Positions 1-10,300 of a stretch of DNA of 30,473 nt are shown one piece after another (positions within the stretch are counted from its first letter, which is position 1; each line of letters begins with the position of its first letter). The translations under genes and the position numbers were made by a program. Under the pieces are notes generated by a model. The model was not told the origin of the DNA, searched no databases, and saw only the letters and a list, made by a program, of their open reading frames with translations. Origin of the DNA: Sulfotelmatobacter sp049792875 (lineage in GTDB: Bacteria; Acidobacteriota; Terriglobia; Terriglobales; Acidobacteriaceae); contig JBARBI010000017.1 of the NCBI GenBank assembly GCA_049792875.1, forward strand, positions 1 through 30,473. The letters run 5' to 3'.

Positions 1-66
1 GGCTCGGAGGTTCTGGAGCCAGCTGACGTGACGGCGCGAAGGAACGCAGAAGGACTTGACGACATC

Positions 67-405
67 ATGACGAAGATCGAGGCGGTGATTCAAAATTCCA
101 AGCTGGAAGCGGTGAAAACCGCGCTGCTGGAAGTTGGCGTCGAAGGCATGACGGTGATCGAGGTGCGAGGCCACGGCCGACAGAAGGGGCATACCGAGGT
201 CTACCGCGGGCGTGAGTATAGCGTGGATCTGATTCCCAAGACCAAACTGGAGATGGTGCTGGCCGATGCGATCGTGGAGAAAGCGGTGCAGGCTATCCTG
301 GGAGCGGCGCGCACGGGCAAGATCGGAGACGGGAAGATTTTTCTGTCGCGAGTGGATGAGGCGATCCGCATTCGCAATGATGAACGTGGCGAGGGAGCTT
401 TGTAG
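67..405 (+). CDS. glnB: Nitrogen regulatory protein P-II
   Basis: Small trimeric signalling protein that reports 2-oxoglutarate and ATP/ADP status and is uridylylated by GlnD. From the ATG at 67 the product is 112 residues, the normal PII length, and begins MTKIEAVIQ like other PII proteins. The T-loop is visible as GRQKGHTEVYRGREY, whose first tyrosine is the usual uridylylation site. It is followed by VDLIPKTKLE and the C-terminal GKIGDGKIF segment that closes over the nucleotide. The reading frame is open back to base 1, with a GTG at 28, but the family start and an AGAAGGA at 48-54 favour ATG 67. The gene lies 115 bases upstream of glnD, which supports a dedicated GlnB-GlnD pair. Whether an ammonium transporter lies upstream cannot be seen. 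GlnB and GlnK are hard to separate by sequence alone. Confidence 0.95.
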   Translation: MTKIEAVIQNSKLEAVKTALLEVGVEGMTVIEVRGHGRQKGHTEVYRGREYSVDLIPKTKLEMVLADAIVEKAVQAILGAARTGKIGDGKIFLSRVDEAIRIRNDERGEGAL

Positions 406-456
406 ACGCCTGGGGCGCCTCCTTTTGGAAGCCACGCTGAGCAAGTGTTTGTGTGG

Positions 457-497
457 GGACAGCCGCCTCCGGCTGTCCGGGCGAGCGTTAGCTCGCC
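457..497. repeat. Twin back-to-back hairpins between glnB and glnD
   Basis: Two perfect inverted repeats sit almost end to end. The first is GGACAGCCG at 457-465, loop CCTC, CGGCTGTCC at 470-478. The second is GGCGAGC at 480-486, loop GTTA, GCTCGCC at 491-497. There is no T-run, so a classical intrinsic terminator is unlikely. The form resembles a REP-like intergenic palindromic repeat and could also modulate glnD expression or mRNA stability. Only one copy is seen in this window. Confidence 0.7.
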
Positions 498-520
498 TGC
501 GCGGCTGGTGAATTACTTTC

Positions 521-3112
521 ATGATGGCAGCGTCCTCATTGATCAGCGAACTGCGGAGTTCTCTCAGCGACGAGTCAGCGCGGATTCAGCGGGAGTTCGA
601 GGTCTCCGGCGACGGGCGCGCGGCCGTGGCGCAACGCACGCGGCTGGTGGAAGAGATTCTTGCACGTCTGTGGCGTGACATCGTCTCGCCCGATGCCGCC
701 AAACCTCCAAACTTTACGCTGGTCGCCACGGGAGGATTCGGCCGGGGATGGCTGTTTCCGTATTCCGATATTGACTTGCTTTTTCTGTTTGGTGATCGCG
801 AGGCCGAGGCGGCTTTTAGAGATCCCGTTCGCCGTTTATCGCAGGAATTGTGGGACCTGCGCCTGAAACTGAGTCCGGCGTCACGGATGCTGAGCGAGTG
901 CGACCGCTACGACGCCAACAATACTGAATTCACCATCTCTCTTCTCGACTGCCGCTACCTGTCAGGCGATCACGATCTGTTTCGGCGTCTTCATGACAAG
1001 GTTATTCCAAAACTGGTAATGCGGGAGTCCAAAGCCCTGCTGCAGGGGCTGGCGGAGGTCACGCGGGAGCGGCATGCGAAGTATGGGATGACTCCTTATC
1101 ACCTGGAGCCGAATTTGAAAGAGACGCCGGGAGGGTTGCGCGACTGCAACGTCGCCAACTGGCTCGCCCTGATCTCTGCCATGGACAAGCTGCACGACTG
1201 GCCGGAAGCGAGTTCGCTGCGGGCTCCGGTGCGCAAGCAACTGGAGTCGGCACTGGATTTCCTGATGTCGGCGCGATGTTTTCTACACTTCCGGCATGGG
1301 CGGGATGACAACACGCTCAGTTGGGAGGCGCAGGACAAAGCGGCGGCCCGGAAAATTGGGGCTGCGGACTCCGCAGAACTCTCGCCGGCGGACTGGATGC
1401 GGATTTACTTCGGACATGCGCGCGCGGTGCAGCGCACCGTCACCCAGCTGCAGGAGGAAATTCCGGAGGCGTGGTCGGCGCTTTACCGGCAGGTGCAGAG
1501 CTGGCGCTCACGGCTGACGACGCCGGATTTTTCCGTGGTGGATGGGCTCATTTTTCTGCAGCAGCCGTCGGCGCTGCAGGATCCCGAGGTGTTGCTGCGG
1601 TTGTTCCACTTCATGGCGCACCACGGCCTGAAGTTGAGCGCGACCACCGAGTACCGCATCGAGCAGGCACTACCGGCGTTGGCGTCGATGCCACCCCGGG
1701 GAGCGGAACTCTGGCTGTACCTGCAGGAGACGTTGCTGCAACCGTATGCTGCGGACGCGCTGCGCGCTATGCACTCGTTGCGCCTGCTGACATTGCTCTT
1801 GCCAGAACTCAAGCTCATTGATTCGCTGGTGGTGCGAGATTTCTATCATCGGTTCACGGTGGACGAGCATTCGTTTCTGGCGATCGAGAGCCTCCACCGG
1901 CTGAAGCAGTCAAAGTCGGAGTGGGACAAGCGCTATGCGGAACTGCTTGGCGAACTCGAGGATCCGGAATTGCTGTACCTGGCCTTGCTGCTGCACGACA
2001 CGGGCAAGGGTGTGCCTGGCGCCAACCACGTGGAAGCCAGTCTGGACATAGCGAATCGCGCGATGGATCGACTGGACGTGGATCCGAAGGAGCGGTCGGA
2101 GGTGAGGTTCCTGATTGAAAGCCACCTGGAGATGTCGGCGGCGCTGCGGCGCGATATTTTCAATCCGGAGACGGTGGCGGCCTTTGCGGACAAGGTGGGA
2201 ACGCCGGAGCGCCTGAAGATGCTTTGCCTGTTGACCTTTGCGGATATTAAGGCGGTGAATCCGGAGGCTTTGACCCCGTGGAAGGCGGAGAGCGTTTGGC
2301 AGCTCTACATGGGCGCCGAGAACTATTTGAACCGCAGCGCCGACCAGCGGGTGCATGCCGACGTGAATGATGAAAAGCTGGCGCGGCTGCGCTCGTTAGC
2401 GCCGGTGACCAGCAGCAAGTTCAAGGAATTTCTAGAAGGATTCCCGCAGAGGTATTTGCTGGTGCACACCGCCGAAGAGGTCATGCGGCACATGGGCATG
2501 GCGGACGAACTGGGGGAAGATCCGGTGCAGGTGGATTTAAAGCGCGGGCGGCACTGGTACGAGTTGACGCTGGTGACGCGGGACCGTCCGTTTCTGTTCG
2601 CCAAGATGGCGGGGGTTTTGGCGGCTTGGGGAATGAACATTGTGAAGGCCAATGCGTTCTCGAATGAGGCAGGGACGGTGGTCGATACGCTTCACTTCAC
2701 GGACCGCTTCCGGACGCTGGAGTTGAATCTTTCGGAGTGGGAGCGGTTCAAGCGCAGTGTGGCCGATGTGCTGCTGGGAGAGGCGGATTTGGGGAAGTTG
2801 CTGCGGGACCGGCAGCGCTCGGAGAAGGGCGCAATTGCGAAAGTCAAAGTGGAGACGAAGATTGAATTTGACGATGCGTGCTCGTCGACCAGCACGCTGG
2901 TGCAGGTGATTACCCAGGATCGCCCACGGTTGCTGCACCGGATCGCGTCCTGCCTCTCGGATCAGGAATGCAATATTGAAATTGCACTCATTGATACTGA
3001 AGGGCAAATGGCGATTGATACGTTTTACCTGACCTCGGGCGGAAAGAAGCTGAGTGCGGAGCATTGCCGCCGGGTAGAAAAGACGCTGGTGGAGGAATTG
3101 CGGGGGGCGTGA
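521..3112 (+). CDS. glnD: Bifunctional PII uridylyltransferase / uridylyl-removing enzyme
   Basis: Cytoplasmic nitrogen sensor that adds UMP to PII when glutamine is low and removes it when glutamine is high. At 863 residues it is close to the E. coli enzyme (890). The order is complete. The nucleotidyltransferase motif GGFGRGWLFPYSDIDLL is at residues 71-87 with metal-binding D83 and D85. The conserved NLKETPGGLRD follows near residue 200. The HD hydrolase core LLLHDTGKG contains H492-D493. Two C-terminal ACT domains start near residues 678 (YELTLVTRDRP) and 792 (LVQVITQDRP) and would bind glutamine. Two tandem ATGs (521, 524) are possible starts and neither has a clear Shine-Dalgarno. glnB lies just upstream on the same strand. 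Confidence 0.97.
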   Translation: MMAASSLISELRSSLSDESARIQREFEVSGDGRAAVAQRTRLVEEILARLWRDIVSPDAAKPPNFTLVATGGFGRGWLFPYSDIDLLFLFGDREAEAAFRDPVRRLSQELWDLRLKLSPASRMLSECDRYDANNTEFTISLLDCRYLSGDHDLFRRLHDKVIPKLVMRESKALLQGLAEVTRERHAKYGMTPYHLEPNLKETPGGLRDCNVANWLALISAMDKLHDWPEASSLRAPVRKQLESALDFLMSARCFLHFRHGRDDNTLSWEAQDKAAARKIGAADSAELSPADWMRIYFGHARAVQRTVTQLQEEIPEAWSALYRQVQSWRSRLTTPDFSVVDGLIFLQQPSALQDPEVLLRLFHFMAHHGLKLSATTEYRIEQALPALASMPPRGAELWLYLQETLLQPYAADALRAMHSLRLLTLLLPELKLIDSLVVRDFYHRFTVDEHSFLAIESLHRLKQSKSEWDKRYAELLGELEDPELLYLALLLHDTGKGVPGANHVEASLDIANRAMDRLDVDPKERSEVRFLIESHLEMSAALRRDIFNPETVAAFADKVGTPERLKMLCLLTFADIKAVNPEALTPWKAESVWQLYMGAENYLNRSADQRVHADVNDEKLARLRSLAPVTSSKFKEFLEGFPQRYLLVHTAEEVMRHMGMADELGEDPVQVDLKRGRHWYELTLVTRDRPFLFAKMAGVLAAWGMNIVKANAFSNEAGTVVDTLHFTDRFRTLELNLSEWERFKRSVADVLLGEADLGKLLRDRQRSEKGAIAKVKVETKIEFDDACSSTSTLVQVITQDRPRLLHRIASCLSDQECNIEIALIDTEGQMAIDTFYLTSGGKKLSAEHCRRVEKTLVEELRGA

Positions 3113-4190
3113 GGGAAGCACGGGTCGGACCGAGACCGACCACAAATCCCGCTTGATTTTCACTCCGTGACCGGAAACGCTAGGTTGCGAAGGCCAGCCT
3201 GCAGCCAGCACTTCAGCGTCGTTGCCTTTAAAGAGTCTTACGAGTCTTAGACACGTCGCGACTTTGACCAGCGGCCTCGCACGCGGCGCGACTCCGCCAC
3301 CGACTGCAACCCCGGACGAATGCGTCCCGGGGCTACGTATTTTGTTTCAGCCCAGCCGTACGAATCGTCATTGAGAAAGAAAGGGCTCATGAAGAACAGG
3401 AGCGGCGTATGCGAAAAAGTCACGAAGGCGGACCTTATCTCGTTCGAACCGTACGGGGCTGTCTCCTGATCGGAGTGATCCCGCAACCGGATTGGATCCA
3501 CAAGAGGCCGCGCGGTGAAGGAGACCCGGTAGCCGCTTTGCTTTGAGCATTAGCAAACTACCATCTCGCGCAGTCTGCGGAAACGGGGCCGTGCTCAGCC
3601 GAGAGCACTAATCTCCGAGCCCCTCCTGGCCTGCGCCAGCTGAGTGGTGCACTGCTGCAGGCTATCGCATTCTACCCGTCCACGATCGCCAGCCGGTCTC
3701 TCGATCACGGCTACTCTCCGTTCTTTACCTCTGAAAAAGCACTCCCGCCGCGGGTGGCTCTGGATATTGGGTCCCGTCCCGGATCGCAGCCTTTATGAAC
3801 ATTTTATGCTCTCTTTATAAGACCCTTGCAATCTTTGGAGTCTAATTGCTGACATCCGCAATTGGAGGGTGAGGGGGCGGGCCAAACTGTGTCATGACAG
3901 ACTGACGTTGTGCAACCCAAGAATTAAACAATCACACAGCCCACATCTATCAGGTATTCCTTTTAGCTAATCCGTTATCGACGCCAGAAGAATTATCGAT
4001 TGGACGGTCGTAACTGATGCGTTTATTTTGTGGCCTCTTGATGGCCGATCCCCTCGGGACACCCGTAGAAGGCGCAATCGGAAGAGGGCTTGATGATCGA
4101 GAGGAGCCAACTTAAATGAAAAATGCTTCGGATGTCTGGCAATCATGCGGGAAATTAATGAACGAGTTTCAGCTTGGGAGGAATGAACAC
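3113..4190. other. Gene-poor region between glnD and the porin gene
   Basis: About 1 kb without a convincing gene; short frames on either strand lack family motifs and ribosome binding sites. It holds a hairpin just after glnD (GGTCGG 3123-3128 / CCGACC 3136-3141) and a tandem GAGTCTTA at 3233-3240 and 3242-3249. A strong stem (CCCCGGACG 3310-3318, loop AATG, CGTCCCGGGG 3323-3332, one bulged base) follows. There is a perfect TGTCATGACA palindrome at 3890-3899 and two TTATCGA copies 18 bases apart (3975-3981, 3993-3999). A TATAAG at 3816-3821 could be a -10 box but has no good -35. The second half becomes less GC-rich, as expected for the promoter and leader of the efflux cluster. Confidence 0.5.
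3310..3332. repeat. GC-rich intergenic hairpin
   Basis: A stem of CCCCGG-ACG against CGT-CCCGGGG with a four-base AATG loop and one bulged base. There is no T-run. The right arm and flank (CCCGGGGCTA) recur in the terminator at 22635-22667, so this may be a member of a dispersed palindromic family in this genome. Confidence 0.5.
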
Positions 4191-6005
4191 GTGAACACTA
4201 TGAGGCGTCAGCGCTCGACTGCGGCCGTTGCAATGCTGTCGATGTTTGCCCTTTTCCTAGCGATGTCTCAGGTCCTGCGCTGTGATGCGCAGACTCAGAC
4301 ACAATCAGAATCTCAGACGAAAATTGCTGAGTTGCACGAGCCTTTGCCGGCGGGCACCGCCCCGACCAAGGGCACGGCGCCCGCGGCTGCCCAACCCGCA
4401 GCTACGCCCGATCCGGAATTCTCGCTGGAGGTTGCCAAGGAGTTGGCGGTCATGAAGGCGCGCATCGAACAACTCGAAGCGGAACTGAAGAGTCGCTCGG
4501 CGGGCGAACCCGCACCGTTGCCTGCCACGGGCTCGGCCAATCTGGCCGTCACCGTAGAGCAGCAGGCGGCGGTTCCGACCGCAGCACCCGGAAAGCCTGC
4601 GCCGACAGTGCCCTTTGCTTATGCCGATTGGACCTGGCTGAACGGCAATCCACGCAACAAAGACGCGGTCTGGGATTCACCATTCTTCACACCGGAGATC
4701 CGCGTGGATACCAATTACGTCGAGGATTTTAACCATCCGAGGGACGATACCATGGGCGGTTCGACAGAAATATTCCGCTCCAATGAATTTCAGGTCGAGC
4801 AGGTCAGCTTTGGCGGCAACTTCCACTGGCAAAATGTTCAGGCCCGGATCCTGACCATGAATGGAATGTTCGGCGTCACCACGCCGCGCAATGACGCCAG
4901 TGGTGGACGCGGTCAGTGGGATCTTCGGGGCGCGTACAAGTACGTTTCGGAAGCCAACGCCGGTTATCACTTCGATGTAAACCACGGCCTCAACGTCGAC
5001 GCAGGAATCTTCGTTTCCTACATCGGTCTCTTTAGTTACTACAATTTTGACAATTGGGCTTACCAGCCGTCGTACGTCTCATCCAACACCCCCTGGTTCT
5101 TCAACGGATTGCGAATCCAATGGTTCCCCACGGACAAATTAAAAATTGAGCCTTGGATCATCAACGGATGGCAATCCTACGGCAGGATGGGTAGCAAGCC
5201 GGGTCTGGGCGGCCAAATCTTATATCGTCCAAAGCAATGGCTCTCTCTCGTGTTCAACAACTACGGCATGGGTGAAGACACGCTAGGTAGCGGGAACGGT
5301 CAGTTTGGCCGCTCGCGCATCCACACTGACGACAGCGTCGAAATCAAGTACTACGATAAGCCCCAAAACTACCTGGACAAAATGGCGTTCTCTTTTACCG
5401 CCGACTTGGGATGCGAGTACGGCGGAAGTGGATCGTTCGTCAGCGCACAGGGCCGAGTCATCAACAACAACGTGAATTGCCACCGGAACACGGCCACGAG
5501 CAGCAAGCAGACGTTCGCCGGCTGGATGCTCTACAACCGTTGGTGGTTCAAGAAGGACTTGTACGGCATCACCCTTGGCGGAGGCGTGATGGACAATCCG
5601 GGGCGCTACCTGACACTGCTTCCACCCATCAATGGAGCTGATGCCATCAGCGGCTCGCCATATTTCACGCAGAACCCTGGTGATCCTTACAAAGCCTGGG
5701 ATGGTTCGCTCACCTTCGACTGGATGCCCAAACAGTACATCACTTTCCGGGCAGAGTACGGATATCGCCACGCAAACGTTCCTTACTGGACGGGTCGCGG
5801 TGGGATCACACCGGGAGACAACACCACCCCGAGCACGGTCCCCAATCCAGCTGCCGGGTCGGTGGTGGGAACCACTACGTTCGCGCCGGGTCCCTTTCTG
5901 TCTGCCACGCCGGGCTTCACCTGTGTGGCTGGAGGCGCGGGTTTCTGTCCCGATCTGCGGAAAGATGAACCGAGTATGAGGTACGCGATCATGGTCAAGT
6001 TCTAG
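4191..6005 (+). CDS. Outer-membrane beta-barrel porin (BBP2 / OmpL-like)
   Basis: Predicted outer-membrane porin. From GTG 4191 the protein is 604 residues. It has a Sec signal peptide (basic MRRQR, then a hydrophobic stretch rich in A, M, L and F), a proline/alanine-rich linker and a short coiled coil (LEVAKELAVMKARIEQLEAEL). A long barrel region of aromatic, glycine-rich alternating strands follows and ends in VKF, the terminal phenylalanine typical of BAM substrates. Segments such as FNGLRIQWFPTDKLKIEPW and INGWQSYG fit the BBP2/OmpL porin family. GTG 4191 has GGGAGGA at 4176-4182; the in-frame ATG at 4116 (629 residues, GAGGAG at 4101-4106) is also possible but puts about 28 residues before the signal peptide. 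It precedes the RND adaptor gene by 28 bases, suggesting co-transcription with metal efflux. The substrate is unknown. Confidence 0.8.
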   Translation: MNTMRRQRSTAAVAMLSMFALFLAMSQVLRCDAQTQTQSESQTKIAELHEPLPAGTAPTKGTAPAAAQPAATPDPEFSLEVAKELAVMKARIEQLEAELKSRSAGEPAPLPATGSANLAVTVEQQAAVPTAAPGKPAPTVPFAYADWTWLNGNPRNKDAVWDSPFFTPEIRVDTNYVEDFNHPRDDTMGGSTEIFRSNEFQVEQVSFGGNFHWQNVQARILTMNGMFGVTTPRNDASGGRGQWDLRGAYKYVSEANAGYHFDVNHGLNVDAGIFVSYIGLFSYYNFDNWAYQPSYVSSNTPWFFNGLRIQWFPTDKLKIEPWIINGWQSYGRMGSKPGLGGQILYRPKQWLSLVFNNYGMGEDTLGSGNGQFGRSRIHTDDSVEIKYYDKPQNYLDKMAFSFTADLGCEYGGSGSFVSAQGRVINNNVNCHRNTATSSKQTFAGWMLYNRWWFKKDLYGITLGGGVMDNPGRYLTLLPPINGADAISGSPYFTQNPGDPYKAWDGSLTFDWMPKQYITFRAEYGYRHANVPYWTGRGGITPGDNTTPSTVPNPAAGSVVGTTTFAPGPFLSATPGFTCVAGGAGFCPDLRKDEPSMRYAIMVKF

Positions 6006-6033
6006 TCCACACCACGAAGGAGATGAGACGGCC

Positions 6034-7212
6034 ATGCCCGACATGAACCGGAGCAGCATTCAGCAGTCATTTCCAGCTGCGGCGTTGCTCCGTTTCTTGC
6101 TGGTTCTTGCTTTGCCTGCGCTGCTGGCGCTGGTCGGCTGCACCGCGCATGCCGACCCGGCAGCGGAGGCGCCGCCGCCGGCAAACATCGTGCCGGGAGC
6201 GGACTCCAGCCTGTTCACGGTCGACCATCCCGAGCAATTTCCGGTCACCGCCGCCGTGGAACGCCTCGCGACATCCGAACTGGTGGTCACAGGGGCAGTC
6301 ACGCCTGATGTCGCACGCAATGTCCCAGTGGTTTCGCTCGCCTCCGGGCGCGTGGTAGCCATTCACGCTCGACTGGGCGACAGCGTGCAAAAAGGCCAGT
6401 TGTTGCTGACCATTCGAAGCGACGATGTGGCCGGCGGGTTCGACGCATATCGCAAGGCCGTCGCCGATGAACTTCTCGCGCGCAAACAGTTGAATCGAGC
6501 TGCAGACTTGTATGCTCACGGCGCCATCGCCCAGCAAGATCTCGAAGTCGCGCAAGACGCCGCGGAAGACGCGAAGGTTACTCTTGAGACCGCGACCGAA
6601 CATCTGCGTCTCCTCGGCAACGATCCCGACAAGCCCATGGGCATCGTCGACATCGTTGCCCCCACGGCGGGCGTGATCACCGATCAGCAAGTGACCAACG
6701 CGGCGACCGTGCAGGCATATTCATCGCCGAGCCCGTTCACGATTTCCGATATTTCGTCCGTCTGGGTTGTCTGCGACGTGTACGAGAATGATCTGCCGGC
6801 GGTCCGGCTCGGCGACACCGCAGAGATCATCCTGAACGCCTATCCCGACCATGTGCTCAGGGGGAAAGTCAGCAACATTGGCGCTGTTCTTGATCCCAGT
6901 ATTCGCACCGCCAAGGTTCGAATCGAAGTACAGAACCCCGGGATGATGAAGCTGGGAATGTTCGTGAAAGCCACGTTCCATGGGCAAACCCGGGAGATGC
7001 ACACGATTGTTCCGGCATCCGCCGTGCTGCGCATGCACGATCGCGACTTTGTTTTCGTCTCTGCGCCTGACAAAAAGTTTCGACGCGTCGAAGTCGTCAG
7101 TGGAGACCTGCTGACCGACAACACGAATTTGCAGGAAATCAAGTCAGGCCTCAAGCCAGGGCAGCAGGTAGTCACGAACGCACTGGTTTTGGACCACGTG
7201 CTCGCTCAATAA
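6034..7212 (+). CDS. czcB: RND efflux periplasmic adaptor (CzcB/CusB-like, HlyD family)
   Basis: Membrane-fusion protein linking the inner-membrane pump to the outer-membrane channel. The 392 residues start with a hydrophobic signal and a lipobox LVGC (residues 33-36), so lipid attachment at C36 is predicted. Next comes the biotinyl/lipoyl-like half SGRVVAIHARLGDSVQKGQ, an alpha-helical hairpin (about 140-195), the second lipoyl half (IVAPTAGVITDQQV), and beta-barrel and membrane-proximal domains ending in LKPGQQVVTNALVLD. No His- or Met-rich metal-binding N-terminus is visible. AAGGAG at 6017-6022 supports ATG 6034; ATG 6043 is an in-frame alternative. It lies 28 bases after the porin and 113 bases before the pump. 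Confidence 0.9.
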   Translation: MPDMNRSSIQQSFPAAALLRFLLVLALPALLALVGCTAHADPAAEAPPPANIVPGADSSLFTVDHPEQFPVTAAVERLATSELVVTGAVTPDVARNVPVVSLASGRVVAIHARLGDSVQKGQLLLTIRSDDVAGGFDAYRKAVADELLARKQLNRAADLYAHGAIAQQDLEVAQDAAEDAKVTLETATEHLRLLGNDPDKPMGIVDIVAPTAGVITDQQVTNAATVQAYSSPSPFTISDISSVWVVCDVYENDLPAVRLGDTAEIILNAYPDHVLRGKVSNIGAVLDPSIRTAKVRIEVQNPGMMKLGMFVKATFHGQTREMHTIVPASAVLRMHDRDFVFVSAPDKKFRRVEVVSGDLLTDNTNLQEIKSGLKPGQQVVTNALVLDHVLAQ

Positions 7213-7325
7213 CGGATGGCGACGAAATCTCCGACCTCGCGGGCGCGATGCATAGGTGACATTCCAGAGCAGCGGCGGTCACATGCCGTTGAGCGGGCGC
7301 ATCCGCCGGCAAAACAGGACAGGAA

Positions 7326-10300
7326 ATGATTCGGGCCCTTGTAGACTTCGCTCTCAACAACAAATTTGTTGTGCTGGCCATTGCGGCATTGCTGGCCGGC
7401 TGGGGAGCGATCTCGTTCCACAACCTTCCAGTGGAAGCGTATCCCGATATCGCCGACAACTATGTGACGGTCATAACGCAATGGCCCGGCCGCTCTGCGG
7501 AGGAGGTGGAACAGCAAGTCACGATCCCCGTCGAGATTCAGATGTCGGGCATGCCGCATATGACATATTTGCGCTCCGAGTCGATTTTCGGCCTGTCGTT
7601 CGTGATCATGATCTTCGACGACAGTTCGGTCAACGACTGGAATCGGCAGAAGGTTCTGGAAAGACTCACCCAAGTCTCACTGCCGCCGGGCCTCCAACCT
7701 CAAATCGGCACGGACTGGAGCCTGACCGGCCAGATCTATTGGTACACGCTGAGGAGCACCAATCCCCGCTATGACCTGATGGAACTGAGGTCAATCGAAG
7801 ACTTCACGCTGCTCAAGCAGTTCAAATCCGTTCCGAACGTGGTGGATGTCTCTGATTTCGGGGGCACGGTGCGCGAGTACCAGGTGCGGGTCGATCCGAA
7901 TAAGCTCGTTTCGTACGGGTTGAGCATCGGCCAGGTGGAGCAGCAACTCGCCAGCAACAACATCAACGCCGGCGGCAGCTTTGTTGAGGTCGGGATGCAG
8001 CAGATGAACGTGCGCACCCTCGGGCTTTTCGGCGATGTGCATGACATCGAGCAGACCGTTCTAAAAACTCAAACCGGAACCGCATTGCGGGTAAAAGACA
8101 TCGCGGAGGTGACACAGGGTCCGAAGATCCGATTGGGCCACATGGCCAGAGCCAATCACGTGGAAGACGGCCGCATCATCGACGAGCCTGATGTCATTCA
8201 AGGCGTAGTGCTGATGCGCAAGGGTGCCGAAGAACAGCCCACGCTCGATGCCATTCACAGGAAAGTGGATGAACTCAACAACGGCCTCCTGCCCCCCGGA
8301 GTGAAGGTCGTTTCCATGCTCGATCGCAGCGACCTGCTTCATTTCACGTTGCACACGGTGATGCACAACCTGGCCGAAGGCATGATTCTGGTCAGCGTGA
8401 TCCTGTTTCTCTTCCTGCTGAATGTTCGTGCCGCGCTTATCGTCGCGCTAACGATTCCATTCTCTTTGCTCTTTGCTTCGATCTGGCTGGATTTGAGTCA
8501 CATTCCAGCGAATCTCCTCTCCCTGGGCGCTCTCGATTTCGGAATGGTAGTGGATGGGGCCGTGGTCATGGTTGAAAACATCGTCCGACACATGAGCCGC
8601 CTGAACAAGAACTCCAGATCGACCCACTACAAATCACCAGCGCAGGCAATCCGTGAGGCGGCACATGAAGTGCAACGGCCCGTGTTTTACGCGATTGCCA
8701 TCATCATCACCGCCTATATGCCAATCTTCACGCTGCAACGCGTGGAAGGCCGACTATTCAGACCCATGGCCTGGACGGTTGCGTTTGCCCTGCTCGGTGC
8801 CATGACGTTTTCGGTGGTCATCGCCCCTGTGCTTGCCAGCATATTTTTTCGCAACGGCGTCCAGGAGCGGCGCAACCGGGTGATGGACTATCTGACGGAG
8901 CGCTACCGCGAGCGCCTGAGGTGGGCTGTACAGCATCGCCGGGTGGTCGCCTGTATCGGTATGGTGGCCCTGGCTGGAACGATTTACCTGGGGTTTGGCG
9001 GCGTCATTGGCGCGGAGTTTCTGCCGCACCTGGATGAGGGCGCCATCTGGGCACGCGGAACTCTGGCGAATAGTACGAGTCTTTCGGAGGGCGAGAAGTT
9101 CACCACCAGCGAGCGCTATATCTTCGCGTCTTTTCCAGAGGTAAAGACAGTGGTGTCGGAAGTCGGCCGCCCGGACGACGGAACCGACACCGGCGGGTTC
9201 GGAAATACCGAGTATTTCGTCGATTTGAGACCCAAAGACCAATGGCGTTCAGTATTTCACCGGAATAAAGAAGAACTGATCGAGGCCATGAATCGAGCCG
9301 TGCAAAGGTATCCGGGCGCGATCTGGAACTTCTCGCAGCCCATCGAAGACAACGTCGGAGAGACGATGACGGGCACAAAAGGTGCGCTTGCGCTCAAGAT
9401 TTTCGGGGATGACCTGAAGACTTTGGAACGAAAGGGCGAAGAAGTCACTGCCGTCATGGCGGGGATCTCCGGCATGCATGACATCAAACTGTTACGCGAT
9501 TTCGGCCAGCCGAATCTCGACCTGACGATCGACCGCCGCCAAGCGGCTCGTTTTGGAATCAACGTCGCGGACATCCAGGACGCCATCCAGACCGCCGTCG
9601 GCGGCAATGCGGTGAGTCAGTTGTTGATTGGCGAGCAGCGCTACGACGTGGTGGTGCGCTACCTGGAACCATACCGTAACACCGCCAAGGCCATCGCCAA
9701 CGTGCGCCTTCTCTCTCCGACGGGAGAGCGCGTTTCCCTTGCGCAGTTGACGAATGTAGAGGTCAGGGATGGCGCGTATGACATCTACCGCGAAGGCAAT
9801 ACCCGCTACGTAGCCGTGACCTTTAACGTCAGAGGCCGGGACTTGGGGACGACGGTTGGAGAAGCGGTGAAACAGATCAATGAAAAGGTAAAGATGCCAC
9901 CCGGATATCACATCGGATGGTCCGGCGAATATGAGAGTGAAAAACGGGCCGAGGCGCGGCTGGCTCTGATTGTTCCGCTGACGATCCTGGTCATCTTCAT
10001 TATTCTTTACACCATGTTCCGCTCGTACAAGTGGGCGCTCCTGATTTTATTGAACGTCGCACTGGCTCGCGTGGGAGGCTTCCTGGCCCTGCTCCTCACA
10101 GGAACGTACCTCAGCGTGTCCTCGGGCGTGGGCATGCTGGCGCTGTTCGGGGTGTCGGTACAAACCGGGGTCATCATGCTCGAATACATCAACCAATTGC
10201 GCGCGCGCGGGTACTCGATCGAGGATGCCGCGGTGGAAGGAGCAGTGCTGAGGCTTCGCCCCATCATGATGACGATGCTGGTGGCGACTCTCGGCCTACT

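Noticed and set aside
3247..3556. Two short minus-strand frames in the 1-kb gene-poor region
   Set aside because: No ribosome binding site, no conserved pattern, and they include the GC-rich hairpin at 3310-3332.
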